Below, piece after piece: positions 53,036 to 62,589 of a stretch of DNA of 64,000 nucleotides. Under the pieces are notes generated by a model. It was not told the DNA's origin, searched no databases, and saw only the letters and a program-made list of their open reading frames with translations. Source of the stretch: Bacillus_P idriensis_A (GTDB lineage Bacteria; Bacillota; Bacilli; Bacillales; Bacillaceae). The DNA is taken from assembly GCF_050483325.1 (NCBI RefSeq), contig NZ_JBCMYF010000031.1:1-64000 (forward strand). Direction: 5' to 3'. How positions within the stretch are numbered: the first letter of the stretch is position 1; each line of letters starts with the position of its first letter. Made by a program: the position numbers and the translations under genes.

Positions 53036-54016
53036 TTAGCCCTTTACCGGCACTCTTGTTATATGCCAGTTCCAGGCGGTTGAAATGATTTTTTCCAGAG
53101 AGTAGTCTGTTTTCCATCCAAGCTCTTCGTATATCTTGTCCGAAGATGCAACAAGCCTCGCCGGATCACCAGCTCTTCGGTCAGCCATTACAACATTTGC
53201 CTTTTTACCAGTTACGTTCTCACACATTTCAACTACTTCTTTAACCGAATAGCCAAGACCATTGCCAAGGTTATAAGTAGCCGTCTCTTTCTTTCCTTCA
53301 AGCAGCGCTTCCAGTGCTAGGATATGAGCATTGGCCAGGTCTGTTACGTGAATATAATCGCGAATGCACGTGCCATCCTCTGTCTCATAATCTGAACCGA
53401 AAATAGAGATGCTTTCTCTTTGTCCAAGCAGGTGCTGCAGGATTATTGGAATAAGGTGCGTTTCCGGATCGTGCTCTTCACCAATCTCTCCTGACTCATA
53501 GGCACCCGCTGCATTAAAGTAACGCAGTACAACATATTTCAGATCATTCGATTTAGCAAGATCAGAAAGAATATGTTCCACCATCAATTTCGACTGGCCG
53601 TATGGGTTAATAGGATTTGTCACAGTCTCTTCCGTAATCATGTCTACATTCGGAATACCATACGTAGCTGCTGTTGATGAAAAGATAAATTTGTTGATTC
53701 CAAACTCCAGCATTGTTTGAAGCAACGTGAGTGTGGAAGAAACATTATTCATATAATACTTCATTGGATTGGTTACCGACTCACCCACTAAGCTGCTTGC
53801 AGCAAAATGCATAACAGCCTCGATTTGATACTGAGAGAAAAGAGCATTCAAGTCTTCTTTATTGCCGAGATCACCTTCTACGAAAACAGCTCTTTCGTCC
53901 ACTGCCCATCGATGTCCGGTCGAAAGATTATCAAGAATAACCACCTCTTTTGTTTTCAGCAGTTCTATTACTACATGACTCCCGATATAGCCTGCTCCCC
54001 CGATGACTAAGATCAT
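53036..54016 (-). CDS. galE: UDP-glucose 4-epimerase
   Basis: A 326-residue short-chain dehydrogenase-type epimerase. The NAD loop is VIGGAGYIGSHVV, the catalytic Ser and Tyr/Lys are in FSSTAATYGIP and YGQSKLMVE, and the substrate segment NAAGAYESGEIGEEH is present. It interconverts UDP-glucose and UDP-galactose, giving galactose donors for the surface polysaccharide. The start at 54016 is fixed by AAAGGAGGGGCTGTAGC; the longer frame would overlap the previous gene. It begins 1 base after that gene's stop, so the two are coupled. Confidence 0.94.
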   Translation of the reverse strand: MILVIGGAGYIGSHVVIELLKTKEVVILDNLSTGHRWAVDERAVFVEGDLGNKEDLNALFSQYQIEAVMHFAASSLVGESVTNPMKYYMNNVSSTLTLLQTMLEFGINKFIFSSTAATYGIPNVDMITEETVTNPINPYGQSKLMVEHILSDLAKSNDLKYVVLRYFNAAGAYESGEIGEEHDPETHLIPIILQHLLGQRESISIFGSDYETEDGTCIRDYIHVTDLANAHILALEALLEGKKETATYNLGNGLGYSVKEVVEMCENVTGKKANVVMADRRAGDPARLVASSDKIYEELGWKTDYSLEKIISTAWNWHITRVPVKG

Positions 54017-54017
54017 G

Positions 54018-55109
54018 CTACAGCCCCTCCTTTTCAGCGTTCGCTTCTGTCTCAAGAATATCTATTACACCCTCAGCCAGCAGACCGACTTCATTCAGGT
54101 GTTCAAGTCTCTCTTTTTTAATGTGTTCCTCTATGTTTAAATCATACAAATCTTCCCAAGTAATCAACGAGCAAAAACGGTGATCCTTCAAAAATGCAAT
54201 GGTATTTTGGTCTTCCTCCATACCCGGACGGTTAATGATAGTCAGTGAAGTACCGTTTCCAGCCGCTTCGCTGATTGTTCCCCATCCCGCTTTTGAAATG
54301 ACTAAATCAGCCGCTGCCACATAGTTTTGAACCTCTGTATAGGATGAAGGGATTTTATGTACATTCGGATGGTCAATCGTCATATTGCTCGATACTACGA
54401 AAACACAATTCTCTCGCTCCCAAAGGGGAAGGTTCGTGATATCACCCAAATTAATTTTCATCCCAATTGGCAGAAATACAAGATGCTTACCGCCTCTAGG
54501 ATCGAGAGAATCACGTATCTTTGTAACTTCTGCTTTATTTACTCTCCTGCTAAAAAAGCCAAATGACTGATTGTCTTTAACGCCCCACTGAGGCTCAGCA
54601 CTTCCTGCTAATGAGAAAAAATAATCCATCTTATCATAACTGTCAGCAAAAGCCGCCAACAGCTCTTGATTGATGACATTCTTATAAGCCGTATGCCAGG
54701 TGAAATTTGATATCCCCAGTGACGGTACCTGCAAGCGTTCAGCCACTTCAAAAGCAAGCGGGGAAATATCAGAGATAATAAGGTCAACGTCATAGTCTCG
54801 TAAAAACGCAGCTTCTGCAGAAACAACGCCTGGAAGAGTTTTTAAATAGTATCTGCACGCTTCACTAAGAGCAGCTGTATCGATATCTAAAGACTGTTCC
54901 TTCAGGATATAACCAACATCCGTCGAAACACGATGATAAACAATCCTTTCACCACACTCGTGCACAGAATCCTTTATAAAATCCATGGCGAAGGAGTTGC
55001 AGATCACAACTCTTACTTCACTCTGGTTCATCAGCTCCCGAATAAGGGCTATGGAACGGGTGGCATGTCCATAGCCATATTCAGAAATATAATAAACAAT
55101 GGTCTTCAT
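54018..55109 (-). CDS. GT28/MurG-like glycosyltransferase
   Basis: A 363-residue GT-B fold protein. The N-terminal ISEYGYGHATRSIALIRELM loop and the C-terminal donor-site pattern ADLVISKAGWGTISEAAGNG followed by PGMEEDQNTIAFLK resemble MurG and UDP-GlcNAc/galactose transferases of family 28. It would transfer a hexose in the cytoplasm to a lipid carrier or other acceptor. It lies between manC and galE with gaps of 1-3 bases. The donor sugar is not decided by the sequence. There is no strong SD; coupling to manC is likely. Confidence 0.8.
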   Translation of the reverse strand: MKTIVYYISEYGYGHATRSIALIRELMNQSEVRVVICNSFAMDFIKDSVHECGERIVYHRVSTDVGYILKEQSLDIDTAALSEACRYYLKTLPGVVSAEAAFLRDYDVDLIISDISPLAFEVAERLQVPSLGISNFTWHTAYKNVINQELLAAFADSYDKMDYFFSLAGSAEPQWGVKDNQSFGFFSRRVNKAEVTKIRDSLDPRGGKHLVFLPIGMKINLGDITNLPLWERENCVFVVSSNMTIDHPNVHKIPSSYTEVQNYVAAADLVISKAGWGTISEAAGNGTSLTIINRPGMEEDQNTIAFLKDHRFCSLITWEDLYDLNIEEHIKKERLEHLNEVGLLAEGVIDILETEANAEKEGL

Positions 55110-55112
55110 CGT

Positions 55113-56492
55113 TTAGACAATAACCTGTGCCTGTGAGCTGTAGTAGTGAAGAAGAATTTCTTCCCAGTCAGCATACAACCGGATAAAGTCAGTATCGACC
55201 ACTTCTTTTCCTGTCTGCACTTCAATGAACTCGAGCTCTTTAATGGCACGAATTGCATGCTTTTTCCCAACAGGAATATGAATGATGTCTCCTGCTTTTA
55301 CGCGGCGGATGCTGTCGTTTAGAACAAGTTCTCCTTCACCGCGGACAATCGTCCATACTTCGTTCCTCAGATTATGATAATGGTAAGTCGAATTTTTTCC
55401 AGCATTAATGCAAATGCGTTTCGTCACCATTTCTTCGTTTTCATATTTTGCATAATCCAGAACCTTCGACCAGCCCCAGATTCGCTCTTCGTACATAGGA
55501 GGGTTATTAAAAACTCCAATCAAATCCTTAATTTTCGGACTTGATGCTTTATCTGCAACCAGAATTCCGTCGGGGCTGGCAGCAACCACCACATCTGATA
55601 ATCCAACGACTGTAACAGGAATTTCTAATTCATTTACTAGATGTGTGTTCTCTGAATCATTCGAAATAATCCCTTTTCCGATTTGGGCAGTAGCCATTTC
55701 TTCAGTAAGGGTATTCCAGGTACCAAGATCCTTCCAGTATCCTTCATACGGAACAGCAACAATGTGCTTGGCCTTCTCTACAACTTCATAATCGAAGCTG
55801 ATTTTTGGCAGATCACTGTAGTGAGCAGAAAGAACATCGTACGTAATCGGCAGCTGCTTCGCCTCAAGAATGTCAATCAGATAGCGCAGTTTAAATGCAA
55901 ATACACCGCAGTTCCAGAGAGCGTGCTGCTCGATCAACGTTACAGCCTTTTCCTCACTCGGCTTTTCCGTGAAACGCTCAACATGATAAAAACCATCCTC
56001 TTCACTTTCGGGCACAATATAGCCGTATTTAGAAGAAGGATACGTAGGTTTTACTCCCATCAATGCCAAGTCAGCACCGGAGCTTTGCAATACATTGTCC
56101 AATACCTTTACTCGTTCAAAGAAGTTGTCATGTACATACGGATCAACCGGCAGCACAATCACCGTCTCATCCAAGTCCGTATGCTTCTCAGAAAATAAAA
56201 AAGAACCGGCAAGAGCAATCGCAGGGAAAGTGTCTCTTCGTTCCGGTTCAATAATTAACGGTACATCCGTACCCAATTGAGTATAAATCATTTCAGTTTG
56301 AGTCTTTGATGTTGCAATCACAGCAGAATCAGATAATCCAACGGTCTCCAACTGATTCCATACACGCTGCACCATAGATTGGCGTGTACCTTCCTGGTCC
56401 TCCAGCACTTTTAAAAACTGTTTGGAGCGTGTGTCATTTGACAGGGGCCAAAGGCGTTTGCCTGAGCCGCCTGAGAGTAGTACTAGTTTCAT
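55113..56492 (-). CDS. manC: Mannose-1-phosphate guanylyltransferase (with cupin domain)
   Basis: 459 residues. The nucleotidyltransferase domain (1-275) starts with LLSGGSGKRLWPLSNDTRSK and contains FTEKPSEEKA and WKDLGTW. The C-terminal cupin (about 350-440; NEVWTIVRGEGELVL, GDIIHIPVGKKHAIRA) is the mannose-6-phosphate isomerase type 2 domain. It makes GDP-mannose from mannose-1-phosphate and GTP. GGAGGAATTTTT precedes the ATG and overlaps the T tract of the hairpin just upstream, so translation and termination may interact. Confidence 0.92.
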   Translation of the reverse strand: MKLVLLSGGSGKRLWPLSNDTRSKQFLKVLEDQEGTRQSMVQRVWNQLETVGLSDSAVIATSKTQTEMIYTQLGTDVPLIIEPERRDTFPAIALAGSFLFSEKHTDLDETVIVLPVDPYVHDNFFERVKVLDNVLQSSGADLALMGVKPTYPSSKYGYIVPESEEDGFYHVERFTEKPSEEKAVTLIEQHALWNCGVFAFKLRYLIDILEAKQLPITYDVLSAHYSDLPKISFDYEVVEKAKHIVAVPYEGYWKDLGTWNTLTEEMATAQIGKGIISNDSENTHLVNELEIPVTVVGLSDVVVAASPDGILVADKASSPKIKDLIGVFNNPPMYEERIWGWSKVLDYAKYENEEMVTKRICINAGKNSTYHYHNLRNEVWTIVRGEGELVLNDSIRRVKAGDIIHIPVGKKHAIRAIKELEFIEVQTGKEVVDTDFIRLYADWEEILLHYYSSQAQVIV

Positions 56493-56504
56493 AAAAATTC
56501 CTCC

Positions 56505-56534
56505 ATAAAAAAATCAGGCATTTGCAAAGCCTGA
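56505..56534 (-). terminator. Terminator or attenuator just before manC
   Basis: On the minus strand TCAGGC pairs with GCCTGA around a 9-base loop, followed by TTTTTTTAT, which runs directly into the manC SD. It would end transcripts from the glycosyltransferase genes or limit entry into manC. Confidence 0.75.
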
Positions 56535-56597
56535 CCTCTATAATGTTACACTATATTATGTTTTAATGTATTAACAGCATCCTTGACTAATGTCCAA

Positions 56598-57839
56598 TCA
56601 GGATTCAGATACCTCTTTTAAGACTTTGCGATATTTATTGATTGATATTTCTCTCTTTAGGTGTTGATCTAAATAGTCTCTGCCATTTAGACCAATTTCC
56701 TTCAGATCATTACGGTTCATCTCATAGAGATTTTGTATAGCCTGAATAATTTCTTCATATTCTTTCGGCTCAACTACCACACCACAATTACTTTTAGTAA
56801 TAAGCATATACGCCTCACTACCTTGCTCTAAGACACCTAAAATTGGTTTCCCTGATGCCATTACACCATAAATCTTACTAGGAACTGAAACTCCTTTGAT
56901 TCCTTTTTGATTTACCACTAAATGGACATCTGCTGCATTCAAGGAGTACTTTATAAAATCCTTTGGCTGGTAAGGTAAGAAGTGAACATTCGAGATTTCT
57001 TTTTGCTGAACAAACGACTGCATATCACCCTTAACGGCCCCTTCCCCAATAAATACAAAGGCGATTTCATTATTTTCTTTAAAGTGTTCAGTAACCTTAA
57101 TAATATTCTCTAAATCGTAATACAACCCTATATTGCCAGAGTACATTACAATAAACTTGCCTAACAATCCGTTTTTCTGTATGAACTGTTGAATCTCAGG
57201 TTCATTGTTTTCCAATGGAATGATATCTTCTTCGTTGGTCCAGTTATTGATAACTACATGATCAGGTACTCTTTTACCGGAAAACCGGTGGTTAAGTGTT
57301 TCACTCATATCATTACCGACCAAGATAACTTTGTCCGAATAACTACAATTTAACATATCAATTTTCTTAGCTATTTTAAATATGGACTCTTTGTTGGTAT
57401 AGCTAATGGCAGCTGCTTGCTCGGGATTAAAATCTTGGATATTATAAATATGCTTCGAACGCTTTAGAAATTTCCCAATGGTGCCAATCAGACCTCCCAA
57501 AACAGGAGGTTGGGAAATTGTGTAAATTACATCTACGCTTTTTTCTTTAAGTAAAGCTATGTTAGCTAAAGCAAAATATGAGAATATATATTTCATCCGG
57601 CTTAACTTGGACTTTTTATCAACTTTTGGTAAGCGAATACGAATGATTTTTATGTTCTCAAAATAGTCCTCTTCAAATAATTTTAAACTGATTTTTTTTT
57701 CACCAGCATATCCAGGTTGTGCTGCGATAACTGTAATATAAAAATCATTTTGTAAGTCTTGACAAAGTTCAGTCATTATTTGGCCTGTAGAAGCTAAGTC
57801 AGGATAAAAGTAATTAATAACAAATGTAATTTTTTTCAA
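56598..57839 (-). CDS. Glycosyltransferase family 4 (WbuB-like)
   Basis: A 413-residue GT-B transferase starting at TTG behind GGAGAAG. It shows VINYFYPDLASTGQIMTELC, the middle DFNPEQAAAISY, IGNDMSETL-type segment (VILVGNDMSETLNHRF), and the C-terminal donor motif GVSVPSKIYGVMASGKPILG with EqGSEAYMLI. WbuB-type enzymes add amino-hexoses such as L-FucNAc in O-antigen synthesis; the sugar here is unknown. It belongs to the AT-rich polysaccharide block and is the last gene before the hairpin ahead of manC. Confidence 0.84.
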   Translation of the reverse strand: MKKITFVINYFYPDLASTGQIMTELCQDLQNDFYITVIAAQPGYAGEKKISLKLFEEDYFENIKIIRIRLPKVDKKSKLSRMKYIFSYFALANIALLKEKSVDVIYTISQPPVLGGLIGTIGKFLKRSKHIYNIQDFNPEQAAAISYTNKESIFKIAKKIDMLNCSYSDKVILVGNDMSETLNHRFSGKRVPDHVVINNWTNEEDIIPLENNEPEIQQFIQKNGLLGKFIVMYSGNIGLYYDLENIIKVTEHFKENNEIAFVFIGEGAVKGDMQSFVQQKEISNVHFLPYQPKDFIKYSLNAADVHLVVNQKGIKGVSVPSKIYGVMASGKPILGVLEQGSEAYMLITKSNCGVVVEPKEYEEIIQAIQNLYEMNRNDLKEIGLNGRDYLDQHLKREISINKYRKVLKEVSES

Positions 57840-57861
57840 TATAACTTCTCCATATACATAT

Positions 57862-58917
57862 TTAATTTAAAATGGTAGGAATAAAAGGGATAACTTTTTT
57901 TTCCACTTTCATGATTGCACTTATTACTTGTCTAACATTAAAATCATAATCATTTTTATCATAGGCAAGAAATTTACAAGTTGAATAATCTCCAAGTAGT
58001 TCTAATGCATACGGCGTTGCAAATGTGATGATATTACAATGAAAACTTTTTGCTTCAACTATTGGTAATCCTAAGGATTCCATTTCGCTAAGGAAGATGA
58101 GTGTTGTTTCATTATATAGTTGTAATACTTTTGCATTATCAATACGTCCAATAAAATTAAAATAATCACCAACTTTTTTATCACTACAATATTTAAAAAC
58201 CCAAGAATCTTCACTTAAAGTGAATATTACTTTAAAATTAGGTATGATTCCCTTCCCTAGAATAATTGATACGGCATCAATAAGCATCTTGTGATTCTTG
58301 TAACTATAATCATCAGATGGATAAAAATAAATTACTTGTTTATCTTTATTTTTGAACTCACTTTTGATTAAATCAATATCTTGATCATTATGATTTATAA
58401 GTAATATTGCATTTTTAGGAAAATCGTTTTTTAAAACATTCCGCATGTGCTCTGTTTGGACAAAAATTTCAGTATTGTTCTTTATCGACATTTTTTGGAA
58501 CTTTTTATAAATACTCCTTAAAAACCAAAATCTACGTTCCTCTTTATTAAATAAAGACCATCTTTTATCTTGAAATGGTATTATATTATGTAAGAGGACT
58601 CCTTTTTTTACATTTTTTAAATAAAAACCTGTGTTTTGTAGAGATATTGCATAAATTACTTTATTATTTAAAGATTTTACCCTCTTATTTAATTCATAAA
58701 TGTCCCATTTCAACCTTGAAACAAAAGAATCATTTTTTATAGGAATTAATTGTATGTTTGAATATTCACTCCATTTCCAGAAATCAAAATTATGATTTAC
58801 AAAAAAAATGAAGTTATAGTTAGCCTGTTTTTTTGCAAAATTTAAAAAGTGCTTTAATACCACCTCTTGTCCACCATATCGAGCAGTAACAGCATTTATA
58901 ACAATTATCTCTTCCAT
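57862..58917 (-). CDS. Glycosyltransferase family 1/4-type
   Basis: A 351-residue protein with a GT-B pattern: an N-terminal VTARYGGQEVVLKHFLNF glycine loop, and a C-terminal FLSEMESLGLPIVEAKSF donor-site motif in which ESLGLPxxEA is diagnostic. It overlaps the upstream gene by 13 bases and is AT-rich. It should act at the inner face of the membrane in repeat-unit assembly. The donor is unknown. Confidence 0.8.
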   Translation of the reverse strand: MEEIIVINAVTARYGGQEVVLKHFLNFAKKQANYNFIFFVNHNFDFWKWSEYSNIQLIPIKNDSFVSRLKWDIYELNKRVKSLNNKVIYAISLQNTGFYLKNVKKGVLLHNIIPFQDKRWSLFNKEERRFWFLRSIYKKFQKMSIKNNTEIFVQTEHMRNVLKNDFPKNAILLINHNDQDIDLIKSEFKNKDKQVIYFYPSDDYSYKNHKMLIDAVSIILGKGIIPNFKVIFTLSEDSWVFKYCSDKKVGDYFNFIGRIDNAKVLQLYNETTLIFLSEMESLGLPIVEAKSFHCNIITFATPYALELLGDYSTCKFLAYDKNDYDFNVRQVISAIMKVEKKVIPFIPTILN

Positions 58918-59828
58918 TTCCTTACCGCTTCCCTAGCAAAATAATATAGTTTGAATTTCTTTAACATGTAAGAAAAATAATTAATTAATGTTGGTTTTGT
59001 ATAATTTGCAAATCTCTTTTTTATTTTTTCATCTTCTACATAATCAACACTTATGGGAGTAAATTCAGGGCGATAGTTTTCATTATAATCTGACCTCATA
59101 CTTCCATGAGTGGCATTGCTAGAAAAACCATTATTCTTCACAATTGAGTACTTAGGTGATAACGATACTTTATTCTGGAAAAACTGGTTAAGTGTCCAAC
59201 GTAAAGCCCATGAATTGATAAACCCATTTAAATAATTATAAATCATCATTTTAGAGTCCTTTATCTCTCTAAAAAGTTTTGGAATCTTATTTTTATTATT
59301 ATTTAACAAGCTATTTATATCCCAATCAATAGTGCTCCATCTATCTTCCCAGGTTGCCCACCCCCATGATGAAGATCTAGTTACAGAATACCAATCCTGC
59401 TTTATATCAGATACATCGATAGGAAATGAATATCCACTTATAGACCAAATTTTAGGGTCGTTTTTATAACAATCTAACATTCTATTCATAATAACAAGAA
59501 ATTCATTATTTAGAATAAGATCGTCCTCTAAAACGATAATCTTCTTATACTGCTTTAAAATAGTAGATACACCGTCGATAATAGATGCAGCTAAACCCTT
59601 GTTTATCTTACTAATTACTACCTTTTTAGATTTAAATCCCTCAATTTCGTAAGCAACACGTATTGATTTATTAACCAACTCATTATCTATGGATTTTCTA
59701 GGACCATCTATGTATATATACACATCTGTATTCTCAATACCCTTGCATTTGCTAAGAGCATCTAACAAATTATATAAATCATTTGGTCTATTGTATCCGA
59801 ACACTACAACCGGGGCACTAGTACTCAT
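58905..59828 (-). CDS. Glycosyltransferase family 2-like
   Basis: A 307-residue GT-A protein. VVVFGYNRPNDLYNLLDAL starts the nucleotide-binding fold; IVLEDDLILNNEFLVIMNRM holds the metal-binding EDD; SSSWGWATWEDRW is typical of this O-antigen transferase group. No transmembrane helix is seen. It lies upstream of a GT1 gene and downstream of the acetyltransferase. AAGGAGCTTCACAA precedes the ATG. Confidence 0.82.
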   Translation of the reverse strand: MSTSAPVVVFGYNRPNDLYNLLDALSKCKGIENTDVYIYIDGPRKSIDNELVNKSIRVAYEIEGFKSKKVVISKINKGLAASIIDGVSTILKQYKKIIVLEDDLILNNEFLVIMNRMLDCYKNDPKIWSISGYSFPIDVSDIKQDWYSVTRSSSWGWATWEDRWSTIDWDINSLLNNNKNKIPKLFREIKDSKMMIYNYLNGFINSWALRWTLNQFFQNKVSLSPKYSIVKNNGFSSNATHGSMRSDYNENYRPEFTPISVDYVEDEKIKKRFANYTKPTLINYFSYMLKKFKLYYFAREAVRKWKR

Positions 59829-59863
59829 TTGTGAAGCTCCTTATAATTTTATATAATCTAACA

Positions 59864-60409
59864 CTACATATTTTTATTTATTTTAGCAGCTGGAACGCCA
59901 CCTACTATGCCATAATCATCAACATCTTTTACAACAGCTGAATTAGACAGAACTGTAGCGTTCTTTCCTACACGAATTCCGCCAATAATGCTACAATTTG
60001 TTCCAATGAACACATTATCAGATATAGTAGGAGCTTCTTCAGTTCTATAATTTATCCCTAGAGTTGTATTTTGATGAATAGTAACACCATTGCCGATTAA
60101 AACTTTTTTATTTAAAACTACAGAGTTCCCATGAGGAATATATAAATTCCGCCCAATATTTGCCTCTGGATGTAACTCTAAACCTGTTCTATTTTTAAAT
60201 GGAATATATAATATTAAAAATAAAATATTGTATATAATTTTCAAAAAAAATTTTTCTTTTGATTGCAAAAATAAATAGTTTAAGAAGCGATATAAAATTA
60301 AACCTAAAAGTCCTTGGTAATAAAAAATTACAATGATTTTACCTATCCCTTTTTGATTTTGCGAATAATGATTTATATCATCTCTTATTATCCTATATAC
60401 GCTTCTCAT
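59864..60409 (-). CDS. Hexapeptide-repeat acetyltransferase
   Basis: 181 residues. An N-terminal helical part with a hydrophobic stretch (about 25-75) is followed by a left-handed beta-helix with hexapeptide turns: IGRNLYIPHGNSVVL, IGNGVTIHQNTTLG, IGTNCSIIGGIRVG and the closing VVKDVDDYGIVGGVPA. It resembles serine acetyltransferase-like sugar O-acetyltransferases. The start at 60409 is decided by AAAGGAGAAG. It overlaps the end of the polymerase gene by 4 bases. It probably acetylates a repeat-unit sugar. Confidence 0.83.
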   Translation of the reverse strand: MRSVYRIIRDDINHYSQNQKGIGKIIVIFYYQGLLGLILYRFLNYLFLQSKEKFFLKIIYNILFLILYIPFKNRTGLELHPEANIGRNLYIPHGNSVVLNKKVLIGNGVTIHQNTTLGINYRTEEAPTISDNVFIGTNCSIIGGIRVGKNATVLSNSAVVKDVDDYGIVGGVPAAKINKNM

Positions 60410-61569
60410 ATCTTCTCCTTTAACGCAAAACCAAGCATAGCCCAAAATAAAAAATAAGATGATAGCGGTCCAAATGGGGCAAATGGCTCTCCAAATGAAT
60501 TAACCAACCCTACTATTAATAAGCTACTCGTGACTATGTTAATTTTCGACTCTTTTTTTACTTTTTTCACCAAAATAAAAACAATTATAAAAAATGGAAT
60601 AAATAACAATATACCGCCATAAGACAAGAACCTCACCCATATGGAATGTATACCTACTGAAGAATTGGGGTCATTATTTATATAATACTGATTAAAAAAG
60701 GTGCCAAAAAGCGGAGATTCTTGAAAATATTTAAGATTATTATTAAATGATGTAATCCTTCCTGATGTTATTTTATCGAGAAGACTATTACCTTGAACAT
60801 ACATTAAATAATTTTGACGTAAGACTACTTCAGAAAATATCTCTGAGGTAAAGAATAAGTATAATAAAATTGAGATTAAAAAAAACGAAGATATTACCCA
60901 TACTAAATTTTTTTGTGTCATATTCTTTGTAGATAAGTACACTAATAATAAGACCACTACAATAATAAGAGTGATTAAGTTTAAGCGCGACTGAAGAATT
61001 GCTAAACTAAAAAGTGATAGAATCAAGAAAATTATTGTAAAAAATTTTGATCTCGTGGTAAAAGTACCAATTATCCAGATAGTCGAGATTAGCAAAATTG
61101 GAGCAAATGCATTCTTTTCCGCATAAAAATAAGCGCCAATCATTGATGAGTTATAATTCATTAGTATTAGTATTATTCCAGTAAAAAGAGTGATTAAACT
61201 TATTTTATCCCAAACCTTTTTAGAAACATCTATAGTACTAAAAAGCAAAATAATTAGTACGCTTATAATTAGATACCTTATTTCTACAAATGAAACACTT
61301 GTAATAAGGTACCGATACAGTAAAAGCATACACAAAATGAACGACATTATTATTATAATAATTCCATCTGCTTTATTCACTTTGTAACACATGAGTTTTT
61401 TTATATTTATTAAAATCAATAAAAGTAAGCCAAATTCTAAAATGATTGGTACATTAAGATCAATCATTATAAAATCAATCATTAACAAAATATGAATTAA
61501 TACCAATACAAAATTATTCAAAACATATATTAAATTTTTATTTATAGAAGTAGAAGTAATTTCATTCAT
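60406..61569 (-). CDS. O-antigen/capsule polymerase (Wzy/O-ligase-like)
   Basis: A 387-residue integral membrane protein with about 10-12 hydrophobic segments. A long loop near 265-320 (SGRITSFNNNLKYFQESPLF, NSSVGIHSIWVRFLSYGG) is the usual active-site loop of the Wzy/WaaL group. It would join lipid-linked repeat units outside the membrane. Sequence conservation in this class is low; the assignment rests on topology and context with a flippase and glycosyltransferases. AAAGGAAG precedes the ATG. Confidence 0.8.
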   Translation of the reverse strand: MNEITSTSINKNLIYVLNNFVLVLIHILLMIDFIMIDLNVPIILEFGLLLLILINIKKLMCYKVNKADGIIIIIMSFILCMLLLYRYLITSVSFVEIRYLIISVLIILLFSTIDVSKKVWDKISLITLFTGIILILMNYNSSMIGAYFYAEKNAFAPILLISTIWIIGTFTTRSKFFTIIFLILSLFSLAILQSRLNLITLIIVVVLLLVYLSTKNMTQKNLVWVISSFFLISILLYLFFTSEIFSEVVLRQNYLMYVQGNSLLDKITSGRITSFNNNLKYFQESPLFGTFFNQYYINNDPNSSVGIHSIWVRFLSYGGILLFIPFFIIVFILVKKVKKESKINIVTSSLLIVGLVNSFGEPFAPFGPLSSYFLFWAMLGFALKEKI

Positions 61570-61649
61570 GCAAAATTCTTCCTTTATTGAATTTCTCCCT
61601 TTTAGGGAAGATATATAGAATATTTATATTGTTAAGGTATTTGATTATA

Positions 61650-62537
61650 TTACCAGTAGCACCCTTTTTCGACATTTTTGAATCCTTCTGGTCTTTCCGA
61701 TTCATAAGGCCTACACCAATACTGGTTGTAAAATCCACTGATAATTGGATGGTTGTCCCAACGAGAACCCTTAATTCCAAATAATATTTGAGTAGATCCC
61801 CCTAAATGGATAGCTACTTTATTCAATTCTTTTATATAAGCACCTAGTGGTAAACCATATGCTCCAGCACCTATGATAGCCACATCGAAATTAATATCCT
61901 TTATTTGATCTTTCATATATTTTAAAGCGGAGAACCAATCCTCAAATCCAGTTTTGTTATTGGATATTGTCTGAACAGATTTTAAAGTAATCAGGTTAAA
62001 TTCCGGGAGTATATTCTTATTATCAAAAATATATTGACGATTTTTATATTGATCCCTAATCGTTTCTGCAAATGGATGGATAATTAAAACATTTTTCCCC
62101 TTTAAAGCTGCTGACCATGGATTAGAAGAATAATAAGGTTCTAAATTTTTTAATTCAGTTATTACTCCTCTAGAATTATATTGATTAAACAATTCGCTTT
62201 CGCCTTCGTTATACCAAACACCTAATAAGTCTATACAAGGTATCTCATTGATATAAAGGTTACAAAACTTCATTAAGTTTTTATTATCTGTTGGGAAAAA
62301 TCCGGCATTATTACTCATCTGTTGTTTAATGGAATTCGGCCATTCCTTTTTTTTATAATATATATTAAGTGCTGATAACTCCACTGAACCCAATCTCGAA
62401 GCGAAAAATGGGGTTTTGTTTTGTATTGCTCCTCTAATATCATTATTAGTTTCATTCATATCTAAAAATTGGGCATTATAACGGTTAGGATTTGTCAAAT
62501 ATATTTTTTTTATACGATTTCTTATCTTATCAATCAT
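61650..62537 (-). CDS. GT-D-fold-like putative glycosyltransferase
   Basis: A 295-residue soluble protein. The segments TPFFASRLGSVELSALNIYY, NVLIIHPFAETIRDQYKNRQ and DVAIIGAGAYGLPLGAYIKE followed by HLGGSTQILFGIKG match a family I recall as GT-D fold-like proteins in surface polysaccharide loci. The pattern R-x-G-S/D-x-E near the start is typical of the nucleotide-sugar site. Its donor and acceptor are unknown. It is encoded between the flippase and the polymerase. AAGGAG precedes the ATG at a long spacing. Confidence 0.65.
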   Translation of the reverse strand: MIDKIRNRIKKIYLTNPNRYNAQFLDMNETNNDIRGAIQNKTPFFASRLGSVELSALNIYYKKKEWPNSIKQQMSNNAGFFPTDNKNLMKFCNLYINEIPCIDLLGVWYNEGESELFNQYNSRGVITELKNLEPYYSSNPWSAALKGKNVLIIHPFAETIRDQYKNRQYIFDNKNILPEFNLITLKSVQTISNNKTGFEDWFSALKYMKDQIKDINFDVAIIGAGAYGLPLGAYIKELNKVAIHLGGSTQILFGIKGSRWDNHPIISGFYNQYWCRPYESERPEGFKNVEKGCYW

Positions 62538-62589
62538 AATTTATGATTCTCCTTGTTAGTTTGCATAGTTATACGTTAACTTTTTTGAT

